64,000 nt of DNA from contig NZ_CP084703.1 of assembly GCF_020519665.1 (NCBI RefSeq), positions 558,001 to 622,000 of the forward strand, given 5' to 3'. Source of the stretch: Bacillus shivajii. Its GTDB lineage: Bacteria > Bacillota > Bacilli > Bacillales > Salisediminibacteriaceae. Within the stretch, counting starts at the first letter, position 1; each line of letters starts with the position of its first letter. The position numbers were made by a program, and so were the translations under genes. The notes under the pieces were generated by a model. It did no database searches. It saw only the letters and a program-made list of their open reading frames with translations, and was not told the origin of the DNA. Shown piece by piece: positions 55,817 to 64,000 of this stretch.

Positions 55817-55910
55817 TGAATGATTAGTGCTGTCAGTGGATTGTTGGGTCTAGTGAATAGCTAAAGGTTTCATTTGATTGATGTTTTTAACAAATAGGGG
55901 GTCGATATAA

Positions 55911-56393
55911 ATGTACGACCGTATTGTAAAAGTTACGTTCATTGTAATCTTTTTGTTAACATCAACCTTTCAGCTGACAGAGAGAATGACACTTGCCACT
56001 GATACAACCAGAAATCAAATTGAATTGACGACATTAAAGGAAAGCAATTTGTATGACCTAGGTTGGGAGCATTTCATTCAGGAGAAATCAATAGCATCGC
56101 GTAATGGAATCGTGGGAAATTCTTCAACTGTACAAGCGCAGAGTATTGTACTAGGTGAGGACGTCTTTAAATCATCAGTGATCGAGTTTCGCTCACTATT
56201 TAACTGGAAAAATTTCCAGAGTTGTGTAGTCAATGATTTAAGTTTTAACTGGACAGTTCTTAGTACATTGGGAGTGCTCTGTGGAGCAGCGTGTGCTGGT
56301 TCAGGTGGTTGGTTATGCGCACCGTGCATATATATTACAGCATCGATTAAAGGTGCGAATTGGGGATGGTGTATTGGAAAAGCAACAAGTTAA
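55911..56393 (+). CDS. Secreted six-cysteine peptide precursor, bacteriocin-like
   Basis: The 160-residue precursor has a signal peptide (about 1-30), a pro-region, and a C-terminal domain (about 103-160) with Cys at 105, 124, 128, 136, 139 and 154. The block LCGAACAGSGGWLCAPCIYI is hydrophobic and Gly/Ala-rich, as in halocin C8-like and other membrane-active bacteriocins. ATG follows AGGGGGTCG. It lies 94 bases after the papR-like gene and is probably in the same transcript. A toxin or bacteriocin role is inference; no protease or transporter is adjacent. Confidence 0.6.
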   Translation: MYDRIVKVTFIVIFLLTSTFQLTERMTLATDTTRNQIELTTLKESNLYDLGWEHFIQEKSIASRNGIVGNSSTVQAQSIVLGEDVFKSSVIEFRSLFNWKNFQSCVVNDLSFNWTVLSTLGVLCGAACAGSGGWLCAPCIYITASIKGANWGWCIGKATS

Positions 56394-56405
56394 TATTGTG
56401 AACGA

Positions 56406-56437
56406 AAACTCCCTGACAATGAGCAGGGAGTTTTTTT
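56406..56437 (+). terminator. Terminator after cysteine-rich peptide gene
   Basis: AAACTCCCTG and CAGGGAGTTT pair around ACAATGAG, followed by TTTTTTT. Confidence 0.85.
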
Positions 56438-56522
56438 GTTCGAAAAATGACATTAATTATTAGGAGGGAAGTTTGAGGCATTCTCTGATGGGTAACCAAT
56501 TTTATAGAGTGGAGGTGTTTCG

Positions 56523-56930
56523 TTGGTTATATCCTTATTAATACTATTTACACTGTTATTTTTAACTTGGAATATATATTATTTTTTTAGTGAGCAATCA
56601 TACCAAGAAAGTTTTTTTAGTCGTTCATTATTTTTTAAGCTATTTTTCGTACTTACTGCTCTTACGATCGGCTTTGCTCTATTATATTATTTGTTAGGTT
56701 TTAATGAAGTCGTTTTAAGGATAAATGATCCTACAGGCGAACCTGCTAATGCAACGTTTTTAGATTACCTTTACTTTAGTGGTGTCACTATTTTATCCGT
56801 TGGATATGGTGACTTCGTTCCAGTAGGAAGGGCGCGATTTTTTTCGTTGATTCAAGCAAGCTGTGGATTGTTACTACCTGCTGCTTATTTTTTAAAAGTG
56901 TATACTAGCTCTAAGGCGAATAAATCATGA
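56523..56930 (+). CDS. Small potassium channel (ion-channel 2 family)
   Basis: The 135-residue membrane protein starts at TTG 56523 behind GTGGAGGTG. It has helices at about 2-20, 36-57 and 103-125, with the selectivity filter LSVGYGDFVP (about 91-100) before the last helix. This is a minimal K+ channel pore with one extra N-terminal helix and no ligand-binding domain. It follows the cysteine-rich peptide gene after a strong terminator. A role in membrane potential or immunity to the peptide is speculation. Confidence 0.8.
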   Translation: MVISLLILFTLLFLTWNIYYFFSEQSYQESFFSRSLFFKLFFVLTALTIGFALLYYLLGFNEVVLRINDPTGEPANATFLDYLYFSGVTILSVGYGDFVPVGRARFFSLIQASCGLLLPAAYFLKVYTSSKANKS

Positions 56931-57024
56931 AAAATCGTGAAAATTCAGATCAACATAATAGATTTCGAAGAGATCTATGGTAGAATATAAGGTAAGAAAC
57001 GTCGGATTTGAAGGGGATTTTTCT

Positions 57025-57654
57025 ATGAAACTTTGGCTAAGAAAAATATCAGTTGTCCTTATTACATTAATGACGGTTGGAATGTATATTCCGCCGACTT
57101 ACTTAGATAATGCAAATGCGAACAGCGATGCTAAGAAAATGGTTTCTGAAGATGGGGAACCGAAGGAAGACGCACTTACCTCTAGTACCGAATTATTCGA
57201 TGAAGATGTCGAGCTGGACATTGATATGTCCGTTGAAGCAGATGATGAATCGATCAATGACGTCATCGAGGCGATTACAGAGCAGGCGAAAGAATATACA
57301 GTTACAAAATTAGGGCCAAAAATTGTAGAAAAAGTTGAAGACGACGTGTTAACAACTGTATTACCGAATATTGAGGAAGTTTTAACGATGATTTTAGAGG
57401 GTGCGGATGAAGATAAACTTCCATACTATGGTATTTCTGAAAGTACGTCCGCCTATGGAGAAAAGATCTTTCACCTTTATGATTACGAGACAGAAGAGGA
57501 TGTAGCGATGTTTCACGTTCGCCGTGACAAGCGACCGAAAGAAGGCTATTGGTTTAACTTTCACTACCATTTAAGTAATGATGATTTTCAAGAGCACCAT
57601 AACCTTGGTGATATTTATTGGGATAAAAACACACCACCAAAGTGGATGTCGTAA
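57025..57654 (+). CDS. ypjP: YpjP family secreted protein
   Basis: The 209-residue product starts at ATG 57025 behind GAAGGGGA; the upstream in-frame ATG at 56977 has no site. A signal peptide (MKLWLRKISVVLITLMTVGM, ending near residue 30) precedes an acidic region and a C-terminal domain ending HNLGDIYWDKNTPPKWMS, which is typical of B. subtilis YpjP homologues. YpjP function is not known. The protein is very acidic, as in alkaliphile exoproteins. The symbol is by family resemblance. Confidence 0.75.
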   Translation: MKLWLRKISVVLITLMTVGMYIPPTYLDNANANSDAKKMVSEDGEPKEDALTSSTELFDEDVELDIDMSVEADDESINDVIEAITEQAKEYTVTKLGPKIVEKVEDDVLTTVLPNIEEVLTMILEGADEDKLPYYGISESTSAYGEKIFHLYDYETEEDVAMFHVRRDKRPKEGYWFNFHYHLSNDDFQEHHNLGDIYWDKNTPPKWMS

Positions 57655-57656
57655 TT

Positions 57657-57692
57657 AGAGAGTGTCACGATCGTAGTGATGCTCTTTTTTTT
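57657..57692 (+). terminator. Terminator after ypjP
   Basis: AGAGTGTCAC and GTGATGCTCT pair around GATCGTA and are followed by TTTTTTTT, right after the stop codon. Confidence 0.85.
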
Positions 57693-57943
57693 GTACTATT
57701 ATACAGTGTGACTAGAATTATGGCTGTTTAATTCAAGGTATCGGTACAATGATTATTTGATTTTTTGAAAGTATAGAAGAAAAATAAAGTGAAGCTATTG
57801 TCCTCAGCAGAAAATTGATAGGGACGATATGTTATCCTATTACTTTCATTTTGTAAGCAAATAGTTTGAGGGATTCAAGGAGTCTTGTTATAATTCGACA
57901 TGAATTTACAATGACTAATGGAAAGTGGAAGGAGATCACCGTA

Positions 57944-58585
57944 ATGAATTTAACGACACATTCAAATGATTTAAGTTTATTTCAAACGATAAATGAACGA
58001 CATACGGTAAGAAAGTACGAGCCTGGGATTACAATTCCAGAAGAAGAATTAAATGAAATTCTTAAGGCTGCAACACTTGCTCCATCATCTTGGAACTTAC
58101 AGCATTGGAAGTTTCTTGTGATCGACGACCAAGAGAAAAAGGAAACATTGCTCCCAATCGCATATAATCAGCAACAAATTGTCGATTCTTCCGTAACAGT
58201 TGCGATCTTAGGAGATCTAGAAGCAAACTTGAATGCTGAGGGTGTTTACCAAGAAGCGGTAGATAAAGGGTTTATGCCAGAGGAAGTAAAGGAAACATTA
58301 GTTAGTCAAATCAATAAAGCGTACGAAGGAGATACTCCTTTTCCAAGAGATGAAGCGTTTTTAAATGCTTCATTAGCAGCGATGAACTTAATGCTCGCAG
58401 CAAAAGCAAAAGGGTATGACACTTGCCCGATGGGTGGCTTCCAACGTGCGAAATTTATTGAGGCATTTAACGTACCAAAGCGCTATGTACCGGTTATGTT
58501 ATTAACAGTTGGAAAAGCCGCAAAACCTGCGCATCAGTCAGCAAGACAACCACTTGAAGAAGTTATTGTGAAAAATACATTTTAA
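57944..58585 (+). CDS. NAD(P)H-dependent nitroreductase family protein
   Basis: The 213-residue flavoprotein starts at ATG 57944 behind AAGGAGATC. It has the nitroreductase FMN-binding start INERHTVRKYEPGI, TLAPSSWNLQHWKFLVIDD, and the C-terminal TCPMGGF block. It is like B. subtilis YdgI/YodC oxidoreductases that reduce nitro compounds or quinones. The substrate is unknown. It is monocistronic with a terminator at 58598-58637. Confidence 0.88.
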   Translation: MNLTTHSNDLSLFQTINERHTVRKYEPGITIPEEELNEILKAATLAPSSWNLQHWKFLVIDDQEKKETLLPIAYNQQQIVDSSVTVAILGDLEANLNAEGVYQEAVDKGFMPEEVKETLVSQINKAYEGDTPFPRDEAFLNASLAAMNLMLAAKAKGYDTCPMGGFQRAKFIEAFNVPKRYVPVMLLTVGKAAKPAHQSARQPLEEVIVKNTF

Positions 58586-58597
58586 TCTGAAAGAAGG

Positions 58598-58637
58598 AAA
58601 GAACTGTTCTTGTATGAAAGGAACGGTTCTTTTTTCA
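58598..58637 (+). terminator. Terminator after nitroreductase gene
   Basis: AAAGAACTGTTC and GAACGGTTCTTT pair across a short loop and are followed by T residues. Confidence 0.8.
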
Positions 58638-58738
58638 CATTACGATTTTAATTTTTAGAACCATTAACTTGTTCTTGTTTTCCTTTTAAAAATGCGGGTA
58701 AAGAATAATAACGCACCCTTATGGAGGTGATTATCCTG

Positions 58739-59029
58739 ATGGAGCGAAAAGTTGTTGCGGTAATGGATACGTTGCAGCAAAAGGAAGATGTGTTTCAAGA
58801 ATTAAAAGAACGAGGATATGAAGAAGAAGACATTAAAATCATTGGAAGAGATAATGAAGACGCTAAACTGTATGAACGTTTCTTTGAACAAGGACATTAT
58901 GTCGTCACAGTAGATATTGATTATGTATACGATGATGAAAATTCCAAATACGACAATACGTTGCGGGAGCCGAAAACGCCAAAAGATCATCACCATTTCC
59001 CGCACCACCAAATGAGAAGAGGTATGTAA
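58739..59029 (+). CDS. YflT-like general stress protein with His-rich tail
   Basis: The 96-residue protein starts at ATG 58739 behind ATGGAGGTGATT. The N-terminus MERKVVAVMDTLQQKEDVFQ with ELKERGYEEEDIKII is a ferredoxin-like fold seen in the general stress protein 17M/YflT family. The C-terminus ends DHHHFPHHQMRRGM and could bind metal. The family call is based on pattern and is tentative. A strong bidirectional terminator follows. Confidence 0.55.
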   Translation: MERKVVAVMDTLQQKEDVFQELKERGYEEEDIKIIGRDNEDAKLYERFFEQGHYVVTVDIDYVYDDENSKYDNTLREPKTPKDHHHFPHHQMRRGM

Positions 59030-59045
59030 CTTAACGACCACTCAT

Positions 59046-59094
59046 AACCAATAATCCCCAGGTGCCTGTCACCTGGGGATTATTGGTTTTTTAG
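59046..59094. terminator. Strong terminator after the stress-protein gene
   Basis: AACCAATAATCCCCAGGTG and CACCTGGGGATTATTGGTT form a perfect 19-base stem followed by TTTTT. Confidence 0.9.
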
Positions 59095-59124
59095 CTTGGA
59101 CCTGAATCCGTGATGGTGGTTGTT

Positions 59125-59375
59125 GATATGCCATTCACCACTCGCTTTCTGCGGGCGATCCACGAGTCTCCTCGGTCTAGCGCCCTGTGGGTTCTCGCCT
59201 GGCTCGCTTTTACCGCAGGAACGAGCGCTACTTCACGAATAAGCTTCGAGTTGTCTCGACGGATAAAACTCCAGAGCGATACTAGTAGAGGAAGAGACAG
59301 AACCCCGCAATGAGCGCGTTTTATGCGAAGGAGGAGGCTGAAGCATTGCCCGTGGAAAGCGTCCGCCAGTAACGG
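59125..59375. repeat. GC-rich element with inverted ends
   Basis: Ends CGCTTTCTGCGGGC (59133 on) and GCCCGTGGAAAGCG (59349 on) are inverted copies. Between them lie several hairpins with strong CTCG/CGAG bias and no gene. It differs in base composition from neighbouring genes. It resembles repeats scattered in Bacillus intergenic regions; its origin is unknown. Confidence 0.5.
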
Positions 59376-59632
59376 ATTCTAGTAATAATCCAACAAAGTT
59401 AAATCGAAAGATTTTTAAGATTCATACAAAGTATAAATTATTTCATTATGGATACAGGTTGGAGGTTGAGAAGATTTATTCTGTGAAACTGGTAATTTTA
59501 TGTTATTTTTCTAAAAAAACGTGGTTATATATCTACGAATCATAGAGTAGTTCATGATATGATAAGGGGTGTGTAATAGATTCGTACATTTAATAGTTTG
59601 AATGTTCGAACATATCGTGAGGAGGAAATGGT

Positions 59633-60607
59633 TTGCGTAGTATATCGAATGAATCAGTGGTGAAAGAGCCTCGTGTAAATAAAATGGTCGAAAACGTTGA
59701 ACGAGTTGTCGTTGGTAAACGAAAAGAAGTCGAATTAAGTCTTATCGCATTACTAAGTGGTGGACATGTTCTCTTAGAGGATGTCCCAGGTGTTGGAAAG
59801 ACGATGATGGTTCGTGCACTAGCAAAGTCTCTTGGTGCAGACTTTAAGCGAATTCAATTTACACCGGATTTGTTACCATCTGATGTCACAGGTGTTTCAA
59901 TCTTTAACCAAAAAACATTGGAGTTCCAATTCCGACCAGGGCCTATTATGGCAAACGTCGTGTTAGCTGATGAGATCAACCGTACGTCACCAAAGACTCA
60001 AGCAGCTTTACTTGAAGCATTAGAAGAAGGAAGTGTGACAACGGACGGTCAGACGCGTGAACTACAAAATCCGTTTTTTGTGATGGCGACACAAAACCCA
60101 ATAGAATATGGCGGAACATACCCATTACCAGAAGCTCAATTAGACCGATTTTTATTCAAGTTTAAAATCGGTTATCCTTCAAAGTCTGAAGAGCTCGAAG
60201 TGTTATCACGAGTAGAGAAGCGTCATCCGATTGAAGACTTAGAACCTGTGATTTCGCTTGATGAATTAGTAGAAATGCAACAGCAAGTTCTTGATATATA
60301 CGTTGATGAAATCGTGAAAGAGTATATTATTAATCTTGTAAATGCAACAAGACAGCACCATGCTGTTTATTTAGGGGCGAGCCCACGTGCTTCCATTGCT
60401 TTAATGAAAGCGGCGCAAGCATATGCGTATATTCAAGACCGTGACTATGTCGTACCAGACGATATTAAATATTTAGCACCATTTGTTCTTGGACACCGAA
60501 TACTATTAAATTCGGATGCGAAACTTTCAAACATGAATAATGAGCGAGTGGTTCGGGACATCGTAGAGCAAGTAACTATTCCAGTTGGGAAAGAATCAGC
60601 AAAATGA
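59633..60607 (+). CDS. MoxR-family AAA+ ATPase
   Basis: The 324-residue ATPase has Walker A PGVGKT (52-57), the Walker B LADEINR (111-117) and the sensor block FFVMATQNPIE. It starts at TTG 59633 behind GAGGAGG. MoxR proteins act as chaperones for the von Willebrand or DUF58 protein and transglutaminase-like enzyme encoded beside them, as here. It heads a three-gene operon with four-base overlap to the next gene. Confidence 0.92.
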   Translation: MRSISNESVVKEPRVNKMVENVERVVVGKRKEVELSLIALLSGGHVLLEDVPGVGKTMMVRALAKSLGADFKRIQFTPDLLPSDVTGVSIFNQKTLEFQFRPGPIMANVVLADEINRTSPKTQAALLEALEEGSVTTDGQTRELQNPFFVMATQNPIEYGGTYPLPEAQLDRFLFKFKIGYPSKSEELEVLSRVEKRHPIEDLEPVISLDELVEMQQQVLDIYVDEIVKEYIINLVNATRQHHAVYLGASPRASIALMKAAQAYAYIQDRDYVVPDDIKYLAPFVLGHRILLNSDAKLSNMNNERVVRDIVEQVTIPVGKESAK

Positions 60608-61848
60608 AGCAACCAAACCGATTATGGGTGGCAATAAAGCTTAGTTTGAAAGTACTTTTTGTCATTGGTGTATTCGTAGGAATCTTCAGCTATGCGATGT
60701 TTCAAGGCGGATTTGTTAGCTGGTTTTTATTTTATACGATAACGATGCTCGTAATTTTAATGTTATTATATGCGGCAATTCCATTAGGTAGTTTTCATGT
60801 GACCCGAGATATGGGAGAAGGAGCAAGGATAGCCGGGTCTGAAATGAAAGTTACTGTACGAATTCAACGAAAATGGCCATTTCCGTTTCTCTATTTATCA
60901 GTCACAGATGAAATTGGTGACAGTTTAAAAAAACAAATACCTGCTCACCATTCAAAAATGATTTTTTATCCGACGGTAAAAAAAGAGCTTGAATATTCTT
61001 ATACGGTCTCCAGCATAAAACGCGGTGAGTACTTTTTGTACGGTATTTATTTAGAAACAAGCGACATGTTTGGGCTGTTTAAAAAGAGAAAGTTTATAGA
61101 GATTAAAGAATCACTACTCGTTTACCCAAATTATCACGAGATTGAGCGATGGTCAGCTTTTGAGCGGCATGACATGGAAACACGTCTTTCTTCAATGGAT
61201 TTTGTAGAAGATATTACGTCAGTGGCGGGTTCACGTGAATACGTTCCAGGAGACAAGCTAACAAGTATTGATTGGAAAGTAACAGCAAGAGCAAGCAAAT
61301 TAATGACGAAGGAATTTGAAGAATATATTGGTCAAAACTTTTTAGTAATTTTTAATAATCATGTTCCGAACAAAAATCAACCGGAACTTGAAGCCTATGA
61401 AAAAGGGATTGAACTTGTTACATCTATTGTGATGTATGCAACGAAAAAAAGGCTGCAAATTGGGTTGTGGACGTTAGGAGAGGCAAATCGAGCTTACCCA
61501 CTTGATGCTGGGGCTGATCATCAAAAAAGATTGATCACTCATCTTTCTAAAGTGGAAGCAGATGGAAAAGGGAACTTTGCATCAAGGTTGAAAGAATATG
61601 AAAGTGAAGTCCCAACAGGAACAACAATGATTATCGTTTCTGCAGAGTTAACAGATCAAATGTTGGAACGAATCAAAGTGTTTTTGTCTCGTAGAGTGCA
61701 AGTGTACTTCTGCTTAATGGATCGAGGAAACATAAAAGATAGTTGGGAAGAAAAACGGTTTGAAGAAATAAAACGATTAGGTGCTGAGGCTTATTTGCTC
61801 TCTGGAGGAAATCTAGATCAAGCAATCACAACTAACGCGGGTGATTAA
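60604..61848 (+). CDS. DUF58 domain protein
   Basis: The 414-residue protein has two N-terminal helices (about 11-62), an extracytoplasmic-like beta segment, and the DUF58 core with SREYVPGDKLTSIDWKVTAR (about 207-227), the family signature. It overlaps the MoxR gene and is followed immediately by the transglutaminase gene. Proteins of this type are clients of MoxR ATPases and are thought to help assemble or activate membrane complexes. Function is not established in Bacillus. Confidence 0.9.
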   Translation: MKQPNRLWVAIKLSLKVLFVIGVFVGIFSYAMFQGGFVSWFLFYTITMLVILMLLYAAIPLGSFHVTRDMGEGARIAGSEMKVTVRIQRKWPFPFLYLSVTDEIGDSLKKQIPAHHSKMIFYPTVKKELEYSYTVSSIKRGEYFLYGIYLETSDMFGLFKKRKFIEIKESLLVYPNYHEIERWSAFERHDMETRLSSMDFVEDITSVAGSREYVPGDKLTSIDWKVTARASKLMTKEFEEYIGQNFLVIFNNHVPNKNQPELEAYEKGIELVTSIVMYATKKRLQIGLWTLGEANRAYPLDAGADHQKRLITHLSKVEADGKGNFASRLKEYESEVPTGTTMIIVSAELTDQMLERIKVFLSRRVQVYFCLMDRGNIKDSWEEKRFEEIKRLGAEAYLLSGGNLDQAITTNAGD

Positions 61849-64000
61849 ATGAGAAAGAGAAACGAACAACCGAAAGCAACGATTACTCACTTTTTTATTT
61901 ATACGTTAGCTTTCTTAATTTTATGGGAGTGGCTTCGGCCGATACCTGTTGTAACAAATACTGGCCATATTGATGTCTTTGTTTTGTTTGCACTATTTAG
62001 TGCGGTCTTAATTTATTTGCGTATCCCTTTATACTTTTCCTTGCCTGCATTATTTATCGGCAGTATATATGGTCTCCATTATATTTTCAGTGGTGGCAGC
62101 TTTTTTAGTCGTGAAGGCGGAGGAGAAACGATTCGCTCTTTTCTACATGAACTGACTTACAATATTCAACTAATTTTTTCATGGGAGTTAGTGGCCTTAA
62201 CTGACGTCTTTCGGACATTTTTACTCTTTTTACTACTAGCTCTGGTTTGTTATTTAATTTACTTTTGGGTATTTTACACGCAAAAAATCTTCTTTTTCTT
62301 ATTAGCAACTGTTATTTACATTACAGTATTAGATACGTTTACTCCGGTTGATGCATCGATGGCCATTGTTCGAATTGTCATTATTGGATTTTTTATTATG
62401 ACGTTACTTCATATGTTAAAAGTCCAGGAAGTTGAAAGAGCAATTGGGCGGAGGTCTACAGCTTTTATTTCTTCGGCTTGGATGTATACGTTAATCTTCG
62501 TGATCTTAATCGCGACATCAATCGGTTATACAGCACCGAAGTTTGAACCACAATGGGAGGACCCTGTTCCGACTTTTCAACAATACGTCCTTGGTGAGAA
62601 CGGTACAGGTACAGGTGAAGGGGTTCGAAGAGTTGGATATGGAGAAAATGATGAGCGCCTAGGTGGCGGATTCATTCAAGATCACGGGACAGTTTTCTAT
62701 GCAGCTATCGAAGAACCGGCGTATTGGCGTGGAGAATCAAAGCATGAATACACAGGGCATGGCTGGGTTTCAGAACCGACATACGTTGATTCAAGATCCA
62801 TTTATGGTGAAGGTATTGACTATCGCATGTTTAACAGTGCGTATAATGAAGAGCTAGAAACAACGGTTATGATGGAGGAAGGTATAGGATTTAACCACTT
62901 CTTTTATCCTGGTGAACTGACAGATGTAGACGTTGATTCACTTGATTATTTAGTAAATGGGACAAGTGGTGGTGGAATTCCATTACAGTTTTTAACGGAT
63001 ATTGTAGGCGGAAGAGTGATGGCGCAAACAAATAATAATGATGACTTGCAGCTTACTCAATACACGATTCAGTATAATAACCCTCAATTTGAAATTGAAG
63101 CGTTAAAGAACAGTTCTATAGAAGATCCTGATGAAATTCGAGAACTATATTTGCAACTACCAGATGATTTACCTGAACGTGTGGTGGAGCTTGCAGAGGA
63201 AATTACCGAGGACCTCGATAACCGCTATGATATGGCTGTTGCTGTTGAACAGTATTTTTCTGAAAACGACTTTGAATATCGAACAACAAATATTCCAATT
63301 CCCGACGAGGGTGAAGATTACGTTGATCAATTCTTATTTGAAACACAGTACGGGTATTGCGATAATTATTCAACCTCGATGGCCGTTATGTTACGAGCAA
63401 TTGATATTCCAGCTCGTTGGGTAAAAGGCTTTACGCAAGGTGAGGAAATTGAAACGTTAGATGATGGGAAAAAGCGTTTTGAAATTACAAATTCTAACGC
63501 ACACTCTTGGGTAGAAGTTTACTTTCCAGATGTTGGTTGGGTTCCATTCGAGCCGACACAAGGTTTTGATAACAACGTTGAATTTATTGAGGAAGAAGAA
63601 GAAAGTATTGAAATCGATTTAGATGAAAGAGAAGACGCTGAAGATCAAGAACGCGATATGCCAAATTTGGATGATATGAATCCTGAAATGGAAGATTATG
63701 ATGATACTGACGCTTCAGCAATCGGAGGCGGAGGAGGAAGTTCTGATCTTTTTGCAGAATATCTCACTCCAAAAAACGTTCTCATCTCGATTGTTGTGCT
63801 CGTTCTTGTTATGATCATCTACCAAAAACAAAACCTTCTACAAAACCGTTATTTTATGCTCCGATATAAGTTGAGTCAAAGTGACGATCAGTTCACTCCA
63901 GCTTATCGAAGATTGTTATGGATTTTAGAAAATGAAGGTTTACCGATGGGAGATGGAGAGACGTTAAGGGAATATGCATCTCGTGTTGATAGAGTTTTAA
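61849..64000 (+). CDS. Membrane transglutaminase-like protein (TgpA-type), 3' end off window
   Basis: The open frame begins at ATG 61849, one base after the previous stop codon, and runs without a stop to the window edge (717 codons seen). It has about six N-terminal helices (about 15-235), an extracytoplasmic domain and a transglutaminase core with catalytic Cys504 (GYCDNYS), His552 (NAHSW) and Asp561 (FPDVGW). A further helix follows at about 640-665, then a cytosolic C-terminal DUF4129-like region. This matches the TgpA/YebA group encoded beside MoxR and DUF58. The role in cell-wall or surface-protein processing is suspected. Confidence 0.9.
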   Translation, partial: MRKRNEQPKATITHFFIYTLAFLILWEWLRPIPVVTNTGHIDVFVLFALFSAVLIYLRIPLYFSLPALFIGSIYGLHYIFSGGSFFSREGGGETIRSFLHELTYNIQLIFSWELVALTDVFRTFLLFLLLALVCYLIYFWVFYTQKIFFFLLATVIYITVLDTFTPVDASMAIVRIVIIGFFIMTLLHMLKVQEVERAIGRRSTAFISSAWMYTLIFVILIATSIGYTAPKFEPQWEDPVPTFQQYVLGENGTGTGEGVRRVGYGENDERLGGGFIQDHGTVFYAAIEEPAYWRGESKHEYTGHGWVSEPTYVDSRSIYGEGIDYRMFNSAYNEELETTVMMEEGIGFNHFFYPGELTDVDVDSLDYLVNGTSGGGIPLQFLTDIVGGRVMAQTNNNDDLQLTQYTIQYNNPQFEIEALKNSSIEDPDEIRELYLQLPDDLPERVVELAEEITEDLDNRYDMAVAVEQYFSENDFEYRTTNIPIPDEGEDYVDQFLFETQYGYCDNYSTSMAVMLRAIDIPARWVKGFTQGEEIETLDDGKKRFEITNSNAHSWVEVYFPDVGWVPFEPTQGFDNNVEFIEEEEESIEIDLDEREDAEDQERDMPNLDDMNPEMEDYDDTDASAIGGGGGSSDLFAEYLTPKNVLISIVVLVLVMIIYQKQNLLQNRYFMLRYKLSQSDDQFTPAYRRLLWILENEGLPMGDGETLREYASRVDRVL

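Noticed and set aside
59110-59313. 67-codon frame near 59.1 kb
   Set aside because: It lies inside a GC-rich inverted-end repeat and has no ribosome binding site.

Overview
The window looks like a low-GC, spore-forming Bacillaceae chromosome, probably an alkaliphilic or halotolerant Bacillus relative. It carries a GerA-type germinant receptor operon, GbsR-linked choline-to-glycine-betaine genes, a Fur-box siderophore uptake cluster, YolD, YpjP and UPF0178 homologues, a PlcR-type regulator, and many TTG/GTG starts behind strong GGAGG-like ribosome binding sites. I see no rRNA or tRNA genes.

Region 1 (1 to about 16.5 kb) is accessory DNA. It holds small membrane and orphan genes separated by repeated hairpins, a SOS-box yolD, an intact tyrosine recombinase (5277-6227), a HEPN-domain protein, and a large zinc-ribbon repeat protein with an embedded PD-(D/E)XK/Vsr-like nuclease (9303-11348). 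It ends with a two-gene DUF4297-like nuclease plus HerA ATPase locus (12850-15922). That defence pair and a decayed minus-strand integrase lie between two imperfect direct repeats (about 11620-11830 and 16160-16380). Each repeat contains the coding tail Gly-Gly-Met-Met-stop typical of groEL and an integrase-gene 3' end, which suggests stacked elements at a groEL-type attachment site.

Region 2 (17-31 kb) is mostly housekeeping and iron: a beta-hydroxyacid dehydrogenase, a secreted 5'-nucleotidase, a patatin-like lipase, a class II Fic protein, and a VKOR-like protein with only one CxxC. These are followed by a ferric-siderophore ABC system (binding lipoprotein, two permeases, FhuF-like reductase, ATPase) with Fur boxes, and a DUF438-hemerythrin-PAS protein whose upstream palindrome also fits Fur.

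Region 3 (31.6-48 kb) contains betA (choline dehydrogenase), an orphan betaine-binding lipoprotein, gbsR and gbsA, which share an operator-like palindrome (GTTAAAT-N4-ATTTAAC). betA also has a long leader with a three-way-junction-like fold. Interspersed are an HTH cassette bounded by hairpin repeats, a MarR regulator with two tandem palindromes plus a His-rich lipoprotein, the gerA/gerB/gerC operon, and a diguanylate cyclase.

Region 4 (48-64 kb) has two chemoreceptors, an ArAE/FUSC exporter and a PlcR-like regulator. Divergent from the regulator is a previously unlisted 35-aa PapR-like pro-peptide, followed by a six-cysteine secreted peptide precursor and a small potassium channel: a candidate quorum-sensing bacteriocin-like module. 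After YpjP, a nitroreductase and a stress protein, the window ends in a MoxR / DUF58 / transglutaminase operon that runs off the edge. A MITE-like family (three copies) and other dispersed repeats are scattered through regions 2-4.
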